Shown here one piece after another: positions 26,259-37,717 of a stretch of 64,000 bases of DNA. Positions within the stretch are counted from its first letter, which is position 1, and each line of letters begins with the position of its first letter. The notes beneath the pieces are model-generated. The model saw only the letters and a list, made by a program, of their open reading frames with translations, searched no databases and had not been told where the DNA came from. A program made the position numbers and the translations under genes. Source of the DNA: Mauremys mutica (taxonomy: Eukaryota > Chordata > Testudines > Geoemydidae); contig NC_059079.1 of the NCBI RefSeq assembly GCF_020497125.1, positions 46,449,114 to 46,513,113 of the forward strand. Direction: 5' to 3'.

Positions 26259-28289
26259 AAACTTCTTTATTTCACCTTCTTCCTCTAAATTCTGTGTTCC
26301 ACTATCAATAAATGGACAAATGTGAGTAATTGAAGAAATAATGCATATGGTGGTATTTGTGTACAAGGCTTCGAACACGGACAAGTCCATCTCTTTAAAG
26401 CAAAATATTTTATTCTTAAGGACAGGTTAAGAATAAAATTTAGTCAGTCAATTACAATGTAGGCAGAGGGAATTCAGCTAGGCAGAAAACTTAGTAATTA
26501 AATAGCATAAAAGTACAAACTGTTAGTCTAATGGGTTGGAAGAAAAGGGAGGGGGTGGAGACTGACATTAAAGCAGTCAATAAGATTATATAGCAGGCTA
26601 GGAAATTAGGTTTAACAAAATTAGAACAAGACCACATCCAGGGAAATAAACTTGGCACAGTAATTTGGCTGACCTAGCAGCTAAAGAGCTGATAACATTT
26701 AGGACCTCAGACAAATATAAAAAGATTTTGTCTGACTTTTTAGAAATCTTTGATTAATTCCTAACCAAAAAGGACACTCCTTCCTCCCTCCACTTTCCTT
26801 TCATTTACTTTTTGTTCTTTTTGTCCTCTTGTTGTTGGTTCTCCCCTCATTTTGAGGGACAAAACAAAAATCAATAAAAAATAAATAAAAGAAAGAAGGG
26901 AATAAGAACTAAGAATAAAGAAGGGGTAGAGATGAATTAAACAACCACCTCGGAGATGTTAGACTGGAGAAAATAGAATGGTAAGCACTGATTTGAAATG
27001 CTCCATTTTAGCATATGCATACTGCTTTCTGTGCAATTTTATAATGTGCACGGGTATAAGTGTGACAACGCTAAGGTGCTCTAGTGTAACAATCAACTGT
27101 ATTTCCTACCACATTTCTCACAAAAGATCAAAATGCCATCAGATCATTAAAGAAAATTTGTCACCTCCTATTTCAGGGTTAATCTGAACATTTCTAAAAT
27201 AATTTAGTTATCTCCCTATTCTGAATTTATATCCTTCCAGTGCCAACCTTGTTTCAGGGCCCAATTCGCTGATTTTTGTCAGAATATGGGGGTGCAGAAG
27301 ATGGTCCAGTAATAACTCTTAAGTATTTATATCATGCTCATCACCCTGGCAGAAAATCCTTATTCATCTTGACATTACATAGCTTGGATACTGGGATTTA
27401 GATTTACAGAACTGGTTTGATCCAGGACCTAATGGGCCAAATCTGACCCCTCCATGCACCATTTTCACATTGATGCAACTGATTTGGTGTTAGTTACTCC
27501 CAATTTACACTGGCATAAGAAAGATCAGAATCATGCACTCTGTAAGTAAAGTCTAAATTAAAGGTCAGTTATGATGTGATTGAGTGGTATTATGTGATAA
27601 CCACAAAAGCTGCAAACTATCAAGTAAGGGAGAAAGGCATGGCTTATGTTTCCCAGAGAATATACAACACGCTTACACCTTCTGTAGAAATTAAACCACC
27701 CATCCCTACCTTTGCTACCCTGGCCTCTTGTATAGGTTGTATGATAGCTACATCTGTCTCTGAAGTAATACCAGAATTCAGTGCTACCTTCTGCTTGGAT
27801 TAGAAGGGATTTTGCTTTTTTATTTGAAGGGATCAGTAAAAGAGAACATTCTGGGGAAGTTGGCTGTGACCCTAGCATTTTGTATTCATTTGAGGACACA
27901 TGCCTCTTCATGCAACTTCTTTGTCTTCTCCAATTTGTCATCAGCTTCTCATTCACAGTAACCTGCTTCAACTTCTACCTTCAAATGCAGTAATAAAGTA
28001 AAATAGAGTGGTAAAAGGTATTAATTGCTCTTCCAGTAAGGAGAGAAAAAAGGAAGAAAAAAAAACTTCTGCACAAAGATGACATTTTTTCCAATGCTTG
28101 ACACTTTTTCCATTCCCTACAATAATTTCTCTTAAATTTTGCTCACACCCACATATGCAGTCTCTCAAAAAAGCTCTTCAGACTCCAAAGGCCAAATTAT
28201 GTACCAGGTGTACACATATTTCCACTGAAGTTTCTTCTGGGGGGAGAATTTGGCTGGCTGTGACAGCACTAGGCATGCAGATAAGATTC
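26036..28289. other. No gene recognised; possible further LTR-like segment
   Basis: Contains the AAAG repeat at 26229-26261. From about 26358, TGTGTACAAGGCTTCGAACACGG and an antisense AATAAAATATTTTGC look like the U5/R part of an antisense LTR, but I could not find its other end. 27465-27530 has a diverged phrase of the ancient TTACTCCCAATTTACACTGG type. No coding region is supported. Confidence 0.4.
26229..26261. repeat. (AAAG)n microsatellite
   Basis: About eight tandem AAAG units, read directly. Confidence 0.95.
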
Positions 28290-28303
28290 ACAGTGAGAAA
28301 AGA

Positions 28304-28386
28304 CAAAGTGGGTATTCGCCCACAAAAGCTCATGCTCCAATAAATCTGTTAGTCTATAAGGTGACACAGGACTCTTTGCTGCTTTT
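28304..28386 (+). mobile_element. Penelope-like element 3' fragment with 14-bp target duplication
   Basis: An 83-bp insert containing AAAGCTCATGCTCCAATAAA, TCTGTTAGTCTATAAGGTG and ACACAGGACTCTTTGCTGC. This matches in pattern the terminal part of the larger PLE at 53335-55261, which has AAAGCTCATGCTACAATAAA, TTTGTTAGTCTTTAAGGTG and CCACAAGTACTCCTGTTC. It is flanked by ACAGTGAGAAAAGA at 28290-28303 and 28387-28400, an exact 14-bp direct repeat. It is a very strongly 5'-truncated retro-insertion. Confidence 0.85.
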
Positions 28387-28465
28387 ACAGTGAGAAAAGA
28401 GTTTCAGTGATGCAGCTTTCCACTCTTAACCTTTAGATCCTCCCTCCACTGACACACATACCTTA

Positions 28466-30646
28466 GGGTACGTCTACACTACGGGATTATTCCGATTTTA
28501 CATAAACCGGTTTAGTAAAACAGATTGTATAAAGTCGAGTACACACGGCCACACTAAGCACATTAATTCGGTGGTGTGCGTCCACGGTCCGAGGTTAGCA
28601 TCGATTTCTGGAGTGTTGCATTGTGGGTAGCTATTCCATAGCTATCCCATAGTTCCCGCAGTCTCCCCCGCCCCTTGGAATTCTGGGTTGAGATCCCAGT
28701 GCCTGATGGGGCAAAAATCATTGTCGCGGGTGGTTCTGGGTAAATGTCGTCAGTCACTCCTTCCTCTGGGAAAGCAACAGCAGACAATCATTTCGCACCC
28801 TTTTTCCCTGGATTGCCCTGGCAGACGCCATAGCATGGCAACCATGGAGCCTGTTTTGCCTTTTGTCACTGTCACCGTATGTGTACTAGATGCCGCTGAC
28901 AGGCGATTCAGCAGCGCTACACAGCAGCATTCATTTGCTTTTGCATGATAGCAGAGATGGTTATCAGCCATTCTGTACCATCTGCTTCCATTGTAAATTG
29001 ACAATGAGATGATGGTTACCAGTCCTTCTGTACTGTACTCTCTGCTGCTGTCATGGGTGCCCCTGGCTGAGGTCGGCTACGGGTGCAAAAGACAAAAATG
29101 GGAATGACTTCCTGAGTCAATCTCTCCTTTTTGGTATTTAAAAATAGAATCAGTCCTGCCTAGAATATGGGGCAAGTGTACTAGAGAACCAGTGTATCAG
29201 AGAACCAGAGAGCACAGCCACTCCGAGTCAGATCCCACAGAAATGATGAGCTGCATGCCATTCACAGAGGGTGCCCCTGCAACAACCCCACCTGTTGCTT
29301 CCCTCCTCCCCCAGCCTTCCTGGGCTACCGTTGCAGTGTCCCCCCATTTGTGTGATGAAGTAATAAAGAATGCAGGAATAAGAAACAGTGACTTGTTAGT
29401 GAGATAAAATGAGGGGAAGGCAGCCTCCAACTGCTATGATAGTCCAGACAGGACAGCAGTGTGGGGGAGAGGAGCCCAGTATCCCGCTGCTATGATAGTC
29501 CAGGCAGTACAGAATCTGTTCTTTACACATGAAGGGCGGGGGCTGATGGCGCTCAGCCCCCTGTTGCTATGATGAAGACAGTTACCAGCCGTTCTGTACC
29601 ATCTACTGGGAATGACCAGGAGTTTTTTACCCAGGTGCCCCCGGCCGACCTCACCTGAAGCCAGCTAGGAGCATTCATGGGCTGATGATGAAGACGGATA
29701 CCAGTCCTTCTGCTCTGCACCATCTGCCACAAGGCTGATGATGATGATGGATATCAGTCATACTGCACCATCTGCCACCAGAGAGGGGGAAAGAGGATAC
29801 TGCAATTCACTGCTGCAGCATCGCGTCTACCAGCAGCATTCAGTAGACATAGGGTGACATTGAAAAGAGTCAAGAGACGATTTTTTCCCCTTTTACTTCT
29901 GGTGGTGTGGGGGGGGGCGGTAAATTGACGAGCTATGCCCTGAACCACCCCGGACAATGTGTTTGACCCTACAGGCATTGGGAGCTCAGCCAAGAATGCA
30001 AATGCTTTTTGGAGACTGCAGGAACTGTGGGATAGCTTGAGTCCTCAGTCCCCCCTCCCTCTCTCCATGAGCATCCATTTGATTCTTTGGCTTTCCGTTA
30101 CGCTTGTCACACAGCAGTGTGCTGAGTCCTTGCTGTGGCCTCTGTCTGGAGATTTTTAAAAAATGCTTTGGAATTTCGTTTTCTGTAACAGAGCTCTGAT
30201 AGAACAGATTTGTCTGCCCATACAGCGATCACATCCGTACGGTCCATGGTGGAGCTCTTTTTGGATTTGGATTTCGGACTGCATCGCCACCCGTGCTGAT
30301 CGGAGCTCCACGCTGGGCAAACAGGAAATGATATTCAAAAGTTCGCGGGGCTTTTCCTGTCTACCTGGCCACTGTATCCGAGTTCAGATTGCTGTCCAGA
30401 GCGGTCACAGTGGTGCACTGTGGGATACCGCCCGGAGGCCAATACCGTCGATTTGCGGCCACACTAACCCTAATCTAATATGGTAATACCGATATTAACG
30501 CTACTCCTCTCATTAGGGAGGAGTACAGAAACCAGTTTAAAGAGCCCTTTATATCGATATAAAGGGCCTCTTAGTGTGGACGGGTACGGCGTTAAATCGG
30601 TTTAACGCTCCTAAAATCGGTTTAAACGCGTAGTGTAGACCAGGCC
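28466..30646. mobile_element. Non-autonomous PIF/Harbinger element, 2.2 kb, internally deleted
   Basis: Ends GGGTACGTCTACACTA and TAGTGTAGACCAGGCC, flanked by TTA on both sides (28463-28465 and 30647-30649). The left 1.5 kb and right 0.55 kb correspond to the left and right parts of the 37721-41681 element, including ATTCTGGGTTG, CATTGTGGGTAGC and a GATGAAGTAATAAAGAATGC run. The transposase-coding middle is missing. The right part keeps a decayed piece of the antisense Myb-like gene (near 30160-30340). It contains several variants of a short ACCAGTC-N-TTCTGTACCATCTGC motif. It would depend on another copy's transposase. Confidence 0.85.
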
Positions 30647-30649
30647 TTA

Positions 30650-30734
30650 GAGGTGGTCAGGAAGTTTTTTACAAAATAGGCTTTCAACTAAAATTGCAGA
30701 TTTGTTGAGAATGGAATTTCAAGGAAGGCGGGAG

Positions 30735-30784
<50 letters not shown>

Positions 30785-31710
30785 GCCCAGGATATATAAT
30801 AAACCAATGGTTAGGGCTCCCATCTGGGATATGCTCTCAGTCTGGTTTTTTTGCCTCTCAAAATATTGGAAAGGTCTCAGTTTCATTCCACATCAAAATG
30901 AAACCAGATACACAAACTATTTCAAGGTTTCCAAAACAGAATTTGTGCTTTCTTGCACTACTCACTATATCATTCCAACAAGTGAAGTAACTGCTTGTAA
31001 GACAAGAATTAGGTCCAAAGTTACTCAATGCAGTAAAGTATTTCTATGGTTCTTTTATACTCAATTATAGACATCATCAGTCTCCAACCCTAACCTGGTT
31101 GATTGCCTATTTGTCCCCATTTCCATCTTTCATTGTGTTTAAGGTCTGCTGTGCATTGTGATCATTTAACTAGTTTATCAGCTTGCTCTTAGTTATACCT
31201 GTCAGTTATACAGTGACAGTGCTTAAATACAAAGACGATAGATTGTCAAAATACATTTTTCCCCTTATTTAGCTTAATTCAAAGGAAAAAACTTTCTTCA
31301 ATGCCACACGTACGTTCAAAGACTAAATTGGTAAGGACGTTTACCACAATATAGTCATCTCCTTTTAAAATATTCTTGTTTTCCACTTAGCTGAAGTTTA
31401 AAATGAAATCAGACCATCTTAATGTTGAATCTTCACTTAACCAAATCTAATTATAACTACTAAGTGACCTCATGGGAAATGCAGTGACAGGAAAAGCATC
31501 TTTAAAAGAGAATTGTTGTTGCTTTTGTTCACATATTTCAAAACCAAGGAGAAACTTGACTGATTAATATTATTATTCACACAAGAAATGTCCTTGCACA
31601 TTATATAAACTACACAAAAGTAGGGAGAAGACAGAGGGAAAATTGGTGAGCATCCTTCAAAAAAGAATAAATAAGTGACAGGAGAAACATTTAAAAGAAA
31701 AACGTCAAGA
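30650..31710. other. No gene recognised
   Basis: AT-rich flank with one compound simple repeat at 30732-30784. The 122-codon frame (30702-31070) has no recognisable domain and runs through that repeat. Confidence 0.5.
30732..30784. repeat. Compound (GA)n(GACA)n microsatellite
   Basis: About nine GA units followed by about eight GACA units, read directly. Confidence 0.95.
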
Positions 31711-31968
31711 CCTTGTCTACACACAGAAGTTGCACTAATTTGCATTAACTTAAAACCCTGCACATTACCTACACTTCTATATGGGTTTAAAACCAGTTAT
31801 ATTGGTTTAGCATGTACCTGTAAATTCACTGACAAGTTAAATGGGAAAAAAAAGAGACAGTTTAAACAAATATAAGCATCCACAAAGGTGTCTGAAGTAG
31901 TGTAAATAAAGTCAATGTAAAATACACCTTTAATTAAACCAGTGCAACTGTGTGTGTGTAGACCAGGC
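31711..31968. mobile_element. Short MITE, probably Harbinger-type
   Basis: Imperfect inverted ends: CCTTGTCTACACACAGAAG-TTGCAC on the left, and GTGCAAC-TGTGTGTGTGTAGACCAGG on the right. About 260 bp, non-coding. The GTCTACAC core is the one seen on the other Harbinger-type elements here. The target duplication is unclear. Confidence 0.55.
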
Positions 31969-32414
31969 TTAAGCCATCCTTGTTAAGACACATTCCTAGT
32001 TGTTCTTGGTTCATTACTTAAGGTGTGATTAAATAAAATAAAATTAATTCCAAGAATTTGGTGTTTCAGCTTCACATGCCATATTCAAATGCAATTCCAT
32101 AAATAAAATTAGTAGAGAAACTGTGGATTCTGCTCCTAATTCTCAAATGCCCCATCTGTCCCAACCCCTTTTAAAGTAATTGTTTCAGGGGTGTGATGCT
32201 ATTCAAAAGGCATCACAAACAAGTAGGCCCCTATCTACTCAATTCTGAAATGTCTCCACAGCTTTCCATCCCCTTTTCTCGTTCACCATAAGTGTCTATC
32301 TTAAATATAGCTGGTTGATATTTGACAATTTTCATCTACTTTTTTTTTATGACTGAATGAATAATTTCAGATGAAAGGTAGAAAATTAAAATCAATAAAA
32401 GAGAATTGTTGAAA

Positions 32415-32720
32415 TAATGCAATAATTATCCTGTGGAACTCGTTGCCACTAAGTATAATTGAGGCAAAGAGCTTAGTAAGATTCAGAATTAGTTATTTAT
32501 ATATATGATAAGAACATTAGTTATGTTAGACCAAGTAAAAATATATGAGCGATTGAACCCTTGTGCTTCAGGATCAAATGATCCACTAAATTCCTGGTTG
32601 CAGGAAGGAATTTCTCATATGTGCAAGTTATTCTCTAACTGCCATTGTGGAGTTTCTTAAATCTCTGGTATTGATCCTTGTGAGACAGGATTCCTCACCC
32701 ACACAATCAGGGTGACAACA
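32415..32720 (+). mobile_element. Old, diverged CR1 3' fragment
   Basis: The pattern of an old CR1 3' region: CCTGTGGAACTCGTTGCCAC, AATTGAGGCAAAGAGCTTAG, AAGAACATTAGTTATG, a TGGTTGCAGGAAGGAATTTC run, ATTCTCTAACTGCCATTG and TGAGACAGGATTCCTC. It is too decayed to translate. Confidence 0.6.
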
Positions 32721-32921
32721 CTCCACTCCTCCCGCCCCAACAACAAAGAAACTGGGGATCCCACAGCTGCCAAAGCAACCATCCCAGGCTGCTGTTTACT
32801 ATGCCAGGTGGGGTGGGTGTGCCTATGCAAACACGATCAGCCCCTGAAATTCTTTTCCACACTCGCCATACTTCACCACCAGATGTCAGGGTAGAGCTCA
32901 TCCTGACTCTGCTTACAGTAA

Positions 32922-33215
32922 GGCCTGGTCTACACTATGGGGGGGGTCGAACTAAGGTACGCCACTTCAGCTATGCGAATAGCGTAGCTGAAGTCGAACT
33001 ACCTTCGTTCGAGTTACTTACCTGTCCTCACGGTGTGGGATTGAAGTTCGCAGCTTCCCCGTCGACTCCGCCACCGCCGTTCGCAGTGGTGGAGTTCTGG
33101 AGTCGACGGGAGCATGTTCGGAGTTGGATATATCGCGTCTAGATGAGACGTGATATATCGAACTCCGAGAATTCGATTGCTACCCACCGATCCAGCGGGT
33201 AGTGAAGACGTACCC
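32922..33215. mobile_element. Harbinger-type MITE next to CR1 copy B
   Basis: Ends GGCCTGGTCTACACTATGG and TAGTGAAGACGTACCC, flanked by TAA at 32919-32921 and 33216-33218. The interior has a CTTCAGCTATGCGAATAGCG / TAGCTGAAGT hairpin and a CCGTCGACTCCGCCACCGCC run shared with 1281-1548. It is non-coding and of the same subfamily as that copy. Confidence 0.85.
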
Positions 33216-33232
33216 TAAGAAAGGATACAGCC

Positions 33233-34757
33233 ATGGGCAGGAGAATGTACATCAGGAGGAAGAGTAGTGTAGATACCAGACTAATAGAATCTGGTAGAAT
33301 GTCTGTGCCTAATCGGGTAAAGAATGTCAGTGAAGCCAAACGGCAAAAATTAAGATGTTTGTACACTAATGCAAGGAACCTAGGTAACAAAATGGAGGAA
33401 CTAGAGCTACTGGTGCAGGAAGTGAAACCAGATATTATAGGGATAACAGAACCATTGTGGAATAGTAGTCATGACTGGAGTACAGGTATTGAAGGCTATG
33501 TGCTGTTTAGGAAAGACAGAAATAAAGGCAAAGGTGGTGGAGTAGCATTGTATATCAACGATGAGGTAGACTGTAAAGACATAAGAAGTGATGGAATGGA
33601 TAAGACAGAGTCTGTCTGGGCAAAAATCACATTGGGAAAAAGTTACTAGAGCCTCCCCTGAGATAGTGCTTGGGGTGTGCTACATACCGCCGGGATCTGA
33701 TTTGAATATGGATAGAGACCTCTTTAATGTTTTTAATGAAGTAAACACTAATGGGAATTGTGTGATCATGGGAGACTTTAACTTCCCAGGTATAGACTGG
33801 AGGACAAATGCTGGTAATAATAATAGGGCTCAGATTTTTCTGTATGCGATAGCTGATGGATTCCTTCACCAAGTAGTTGAAGAACCAACAAGAGGGGATG
33901 CCATTTTAGATTTGGTTTTGGTGAGTAGTGAGGACCTCATAGAAGAAATGGTTGTAGGGGACAATTTTGGTTCGAGTGATCATGAGCTAATTCAGTTCAA
34001 ACTAGAGAGAAGGATAAACAAAAATAGATCTGGGACTAGGGTTTTTTATTTCAAATGGGCTAACTTTAAAGAATTAAGGAAATTAGTTAGGGAAGTGGAT
34101 TGGACTGAAGAATTTGTGGCTCTAAAGGCAGAGAAGGCCTGGAATTACTTCAAGTCAAAGTTGCAGAAACTATCAGAAGCCTGTATCCCAAGAAAGGGGA
34201 AAAAATTCATAGGCAGGAGTTGTAGACTAAACTGGATGAGCAAACATCTGAGAGAGGTGATTAAGAAAAAGCAGAAAGCCTACAAGGAGTAGAAGATGGG
34301 CGGGATTAGCAAGGAAAGCTACCTTATTGAGGTCAGAACATGTAGGGATAAAGTGAGAAAGGCCAAAAGCCATGTAGAGTTGGACCTTGCAAAGGGAATT
34401 AAAACCAATAGTAAAAGGTTCTATAGCCATATAAATAAGAAGAAAACAAAGAAAGAAGTGGGACCACTAAACACTGAGGATGGAGTGGAGGTTAAGGATA
34501 ATCTAGACATGGCCCAATAGCTAAACAAATACTTTGCCTCAGTCTTTAATGAGGCTAATGAGGAGCTTAGGGATAATGGTAGGATGACAAATGTGAATGA
34601 GGATATAGAGGTAGATATCACCACATCTGAGGTAGAAGCCAAACTCGAACAGCTTAATGGGACTAAATCAGGGGGCCCAGATAATCTTCATCCAAGAATA
34701 TTAAAGGAACTGGCACATGAAATTGCAAGCCCATTAGCAAAAATTTTTAATTGCTAA
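33233..34757 (+). pseudogene. CR1 ORF2 endonuclease domain, broken (copy B)
   Basis: An apurinic/apyrimidinic-type endonuclease that would nick the target DNA to prime reverse transcription. Family motifs in order: LYTNARNLGNKMEEL (33359-33403), DIIGITEPLWN, GGGVALYIND, SVWAKI, GVCYIPPGSD, VIMGDFNFPGIDW, LDLVLVSSEDLIEE and GSSDHELIQ, the last carrying the Asp-His pair. The frame shifts by one around 33590-33650, leaving the two halves in different frames. Stops follow at 34290-34292 and after MAQ at about 34518. The linker then reads LNKYFASVFNEAN and GGPDNLHPRILKELA, up to a break at about 34757. The domain order matches CR1 ORF2. Confidence 0.92.
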
Positions 34758-36078
34758 CATAGTTCCTACTTTTAAGAAAAGGAAAAAAAAGTGATCCGAG
34801 TAACTATAGGCCTGTTAGTTTGACATCTGTAGTATGCAAGGTCTTAGAAAAATTTTTGAAGGAGAAAGTAGTTAAGGACATTGAGGTCAATGGTAATTGG
34901 GACAAAATACAATATGGTTTTACAAAAGGTAGATTGTGCCAAACCAACCTGATCTCCTTCTTTGAGAAGGTGACAGATTTTTTAGACAAGGAAAATGCAG
35001 TGTATCTAATTTACCTTGATTTCAGTAAGGCATTTGATATGGGTCCACATGGGGAATTATTAGTTAAATTGGAAAAGATGAGGATCAATATGAAAATTGA
35101 AAGGTGGATAAGGAACTGGTTAAAGGGGAGACTACAGCGGGTCATACTGAAAGGTGAACTGTCAGGCTGGAAGGAGGTTACTAGTGGAGTTCCTCAGGGA
35201 TCGGTTTGGGGACCAATCTTATTTAATCTTTTTATTACTGACCTTGGCACAAAAAGTGGGAATATGCTAATAAAGTTTGCAGATGACACAAAGTGGGGTG
35301 GTGTTGCTAACACAGAGAAGGACCGGATATCATACAGGAAGATCTGGATGACCTTGTAAACTGGAGTAATAGTAGTAGGATGAAATTTAATAGTGAAAAG
35401 TGCAAGGTCATGCATTTAGGGATTAATAACAAGAATTTTAGTTATAAATTGGGGACACATCAGTTGGAAGTAACAGAGGAGGAGAAGGACCTCGGAGTAT
35501 TGGTTGATCACAGGATGACTATGAGCCACCAATGTGATATGGCCGTTAAAAAAGCTAATGAGGTCTTGGGACGCATCAGGCGAGGAATTTCCAGTAAAGC
35601 TAAGGAGGTGTTAGTATGATTAGACAAGGCACTGGTGAGACCTCTTCTGGAATATTGTGTGCAGTTCTGATCTCCCATGTTTAAGAAGGATGAATTCAAA
35701 CTGGAACAGGTACAGAGAAGGGCTACTAGGATGATCCGAGGAATGGAAAACCTGTCTTATGAAAGGAGAATCAAAGAGCTTGGCTTGTTTAGCCTAACAA
35801 AAAGAAGGTTGAGGAGGGATATGATGGCTCTTTATAAATATATCAGAGGGATTAATATTAGGGAGGGAGAGGAATTATTTAAGCTTAGTACCAATGTGGA
35901 CACAAGAACAAATGGATATAAACTGGACACTAGGAAGTTTATACTTGAAATTAAACAAAGGTTTCTAACCATTAGAGAAGTGAAGTTCTGGAACAGCCTT
36001 CCAAGGGGAGTAGTGGAGGCAAAAGACATATCTGGCTTCAAGACTAAGCCTGATAAGTTTATGGAGGGGATGGTATGA
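34758..36078 (+). pseudogene. CR1 ORF2 reverse transcriptase and C-terminus, broken (copy B)
   Basis: The RT core is open from 34820 to 35359 with LTSVVCKVLEKFLKEK, YLDFSKAFD, SGVPQGSVWGPILFNL and the catalytic FADDTK. The preceding junction (IFNC then NIVPTFKK) lacks the roughly 17 residues that normally link these motifs, and an A-run nearby shifts the frame. After 35359 the frame changes to RMKFNSEKCKVMHLG, with stops near 35617 and 35668. From 35677 the C-terminal part runs unbroken to 36078 (KLEQVQRRATRMIRG, RTNGYKLDTRKF, EVKFWNSLPRGVVEA). This is the usual CR1 C-terminus. It is not functional. Confidence 0.92.
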
Positions 36079-36529
36079 TGGGATAGCCTAATTTTGGCAA
36101 TTAATTGGTCTTTGATTATTAGCAGGTAAATATGCTCAATGGTCTGTGATGGGATGTTAGATGGGGTGGGATCTGAGTTACTACAGATAATTCTTTCTTG
36201 GGAGCTGGCTGGTGAGTCTTGCTCACATGCTCAGGGTTTAACTGATTGCCATATTTGGGGTCGGGAAGGAATTTTCCTCCAGGGAAGATTGGCAGAGGCC
36301 CTGGAGGTTTTTTGCCTTCCTCTGCAGCGTGGGGCATGGATCACTTGCTGGAGGATTCTCTGCACCTTGAGGTCTTTAAACCACGATTTGAGGACTTCAA
36401 TAACTCAGACATAGGTTAAGGGGTTGTTACAGGAGTGGGTGGGTGAGATTTTGTGGCCTGCATTGTGCAGGAGGTCAGACTAGATTATCATAATGGTCCC
36501 TTCTGACCTTAAAGTCTATGAGTCTATGA

Positions 36530-37717
36530 TACAAAGACTTTTCAATTATTTGTGTGTATATGATCTATTAACCATTTTAACTCTCCTTTTTTGTCTTATT
36601 ATTAAACCTTTAGTTTTAGTTACTAAAGGATTGTAATCAGCTTGATTACTGAATAGTACCTTGCTAAATGGCTGATCTCTTGGGATTAGAAGGACCCTAT
36701 ATTTGATTAAATTGATTTTCTGTAACCAATCATCACAGAATCCAGTGTCTAGATGGTGAGACAAGGATCAGAATGCCTAAGGAGACTGCATTTTTCTTCT
36801 TCTTCTTAACCAGTGTGGTGAGACAGAAGTTTACTTTTGTTACTGTCTTAGATTATACCAATGACAGAATCATCACCAGTTTGGGGTGAGTCTGCCCTAT
36901 TTCTCAGTTGTTTGTCCTAATTTGGCATCCTCAGCCATGACCCACTGAGGCACAGTGACACCTTCCTCCAAGATTTCAGTCAGACTCCCACACATCAGCT
37001 CCCTGCCTTTCAGGATCTTCTGCCATCCCTGCTGCCCAACACCACTGACAGATGTGGGTACAACCTTCCTCTTTTACAGCAGAGTTATGGAAGACAGAAG
37101 AAGTTTGGAATGAAGAGACACAATGCAGTGAAATCTCCATATTTTCTCCACAGCATAAGTTTCCACTCATCTGGCTCAGGTCAGTGCATGGGCCCTAATC
37201 AGAGGAGCAGTTAACTCATAAGGAGTCAGTCAGTAACATATGCAAAATCAAAATCAAGAGATCCACCTTCAAGGCCACTGCTATAACAAGCACTTCACCT
37301 TCTTTCCCCAACTGTGGCATACTGCAGATACTGAAAGATTATAAAATAGAAAAGGGGGAAAAGTAGAGCTATTAGATTAACTTTGCCCACACTGTAAAGC
37401 CTTTGATTTTATTAATTTTACATCAAGCATGAATTAAACTCATTGGGCCGAGCTCAGAGGTGATGCAAGTTGTGATATAAGTGACGTTGTCAGTAAGCTG
37501 CTGAAAATTTCATTCTGCCAGATCCTCAGCTGCTATAATCAGTGTAAATCCTCTGAAGATAATGAAACTTCACTGATTATAGCAGCTGAGGATCTAGCCC
37601 CAACTATCTGATTCTTCACTGCCTTCTATTTTGTGTTGTCATTGATGCCTGTACAAAATTAATATAAAAAACTAACATTCTGACTAGGTAGCATTGTATA
37701 TTCACTTTACATGGATG
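36530..37717. other. No gene recognised, apart from one perfect hairpin
   Basis: Mostly unique sequence between CR1 copy B and the large Harbinger element. It contains the 25-bp inverted repeat listed separately at 37520-37595. Confidence 0.5.
37520..37595. repeat. Perfect 25-bp inverted repeat with 26-nt loop
   Basis: The left arm at 37520-37544 (AGATCCTCAGCTGC...) and the right arm at 37571-37595 (...GCAGCTGAGGATCT) are exact reverse complements, separated by 26 nucleotides. A transcript would form a strong stem-loop. I infer an old palindromic amniote repeat whose consensus carries the CAGCTGAGGATCT phrase. Confidence 0.85.

Larger units (their letters stand above)
33219..36529 (+). mobile_element. 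CR1 LINE copy B, nearly complete ORF2 and 3' end
   Basis: A 3.3-kb CR1 copy with endonuclease, reverse transcriptase, C-terminal region and 3' UTR. It ends with the CR1 tail (AGTCTATGAGTCTATGA, 36513-36529). The 5' UTR and ORF1 are not seen. The 3' UTR carries GACTAGATTATCATAATGG and CCCTTCTGACCTTAAAG, a pattern typical of the amniote CR1 3' end. Its genes are broken by a frameshift, several stops and one internal deletion. Confidence 0.93.
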
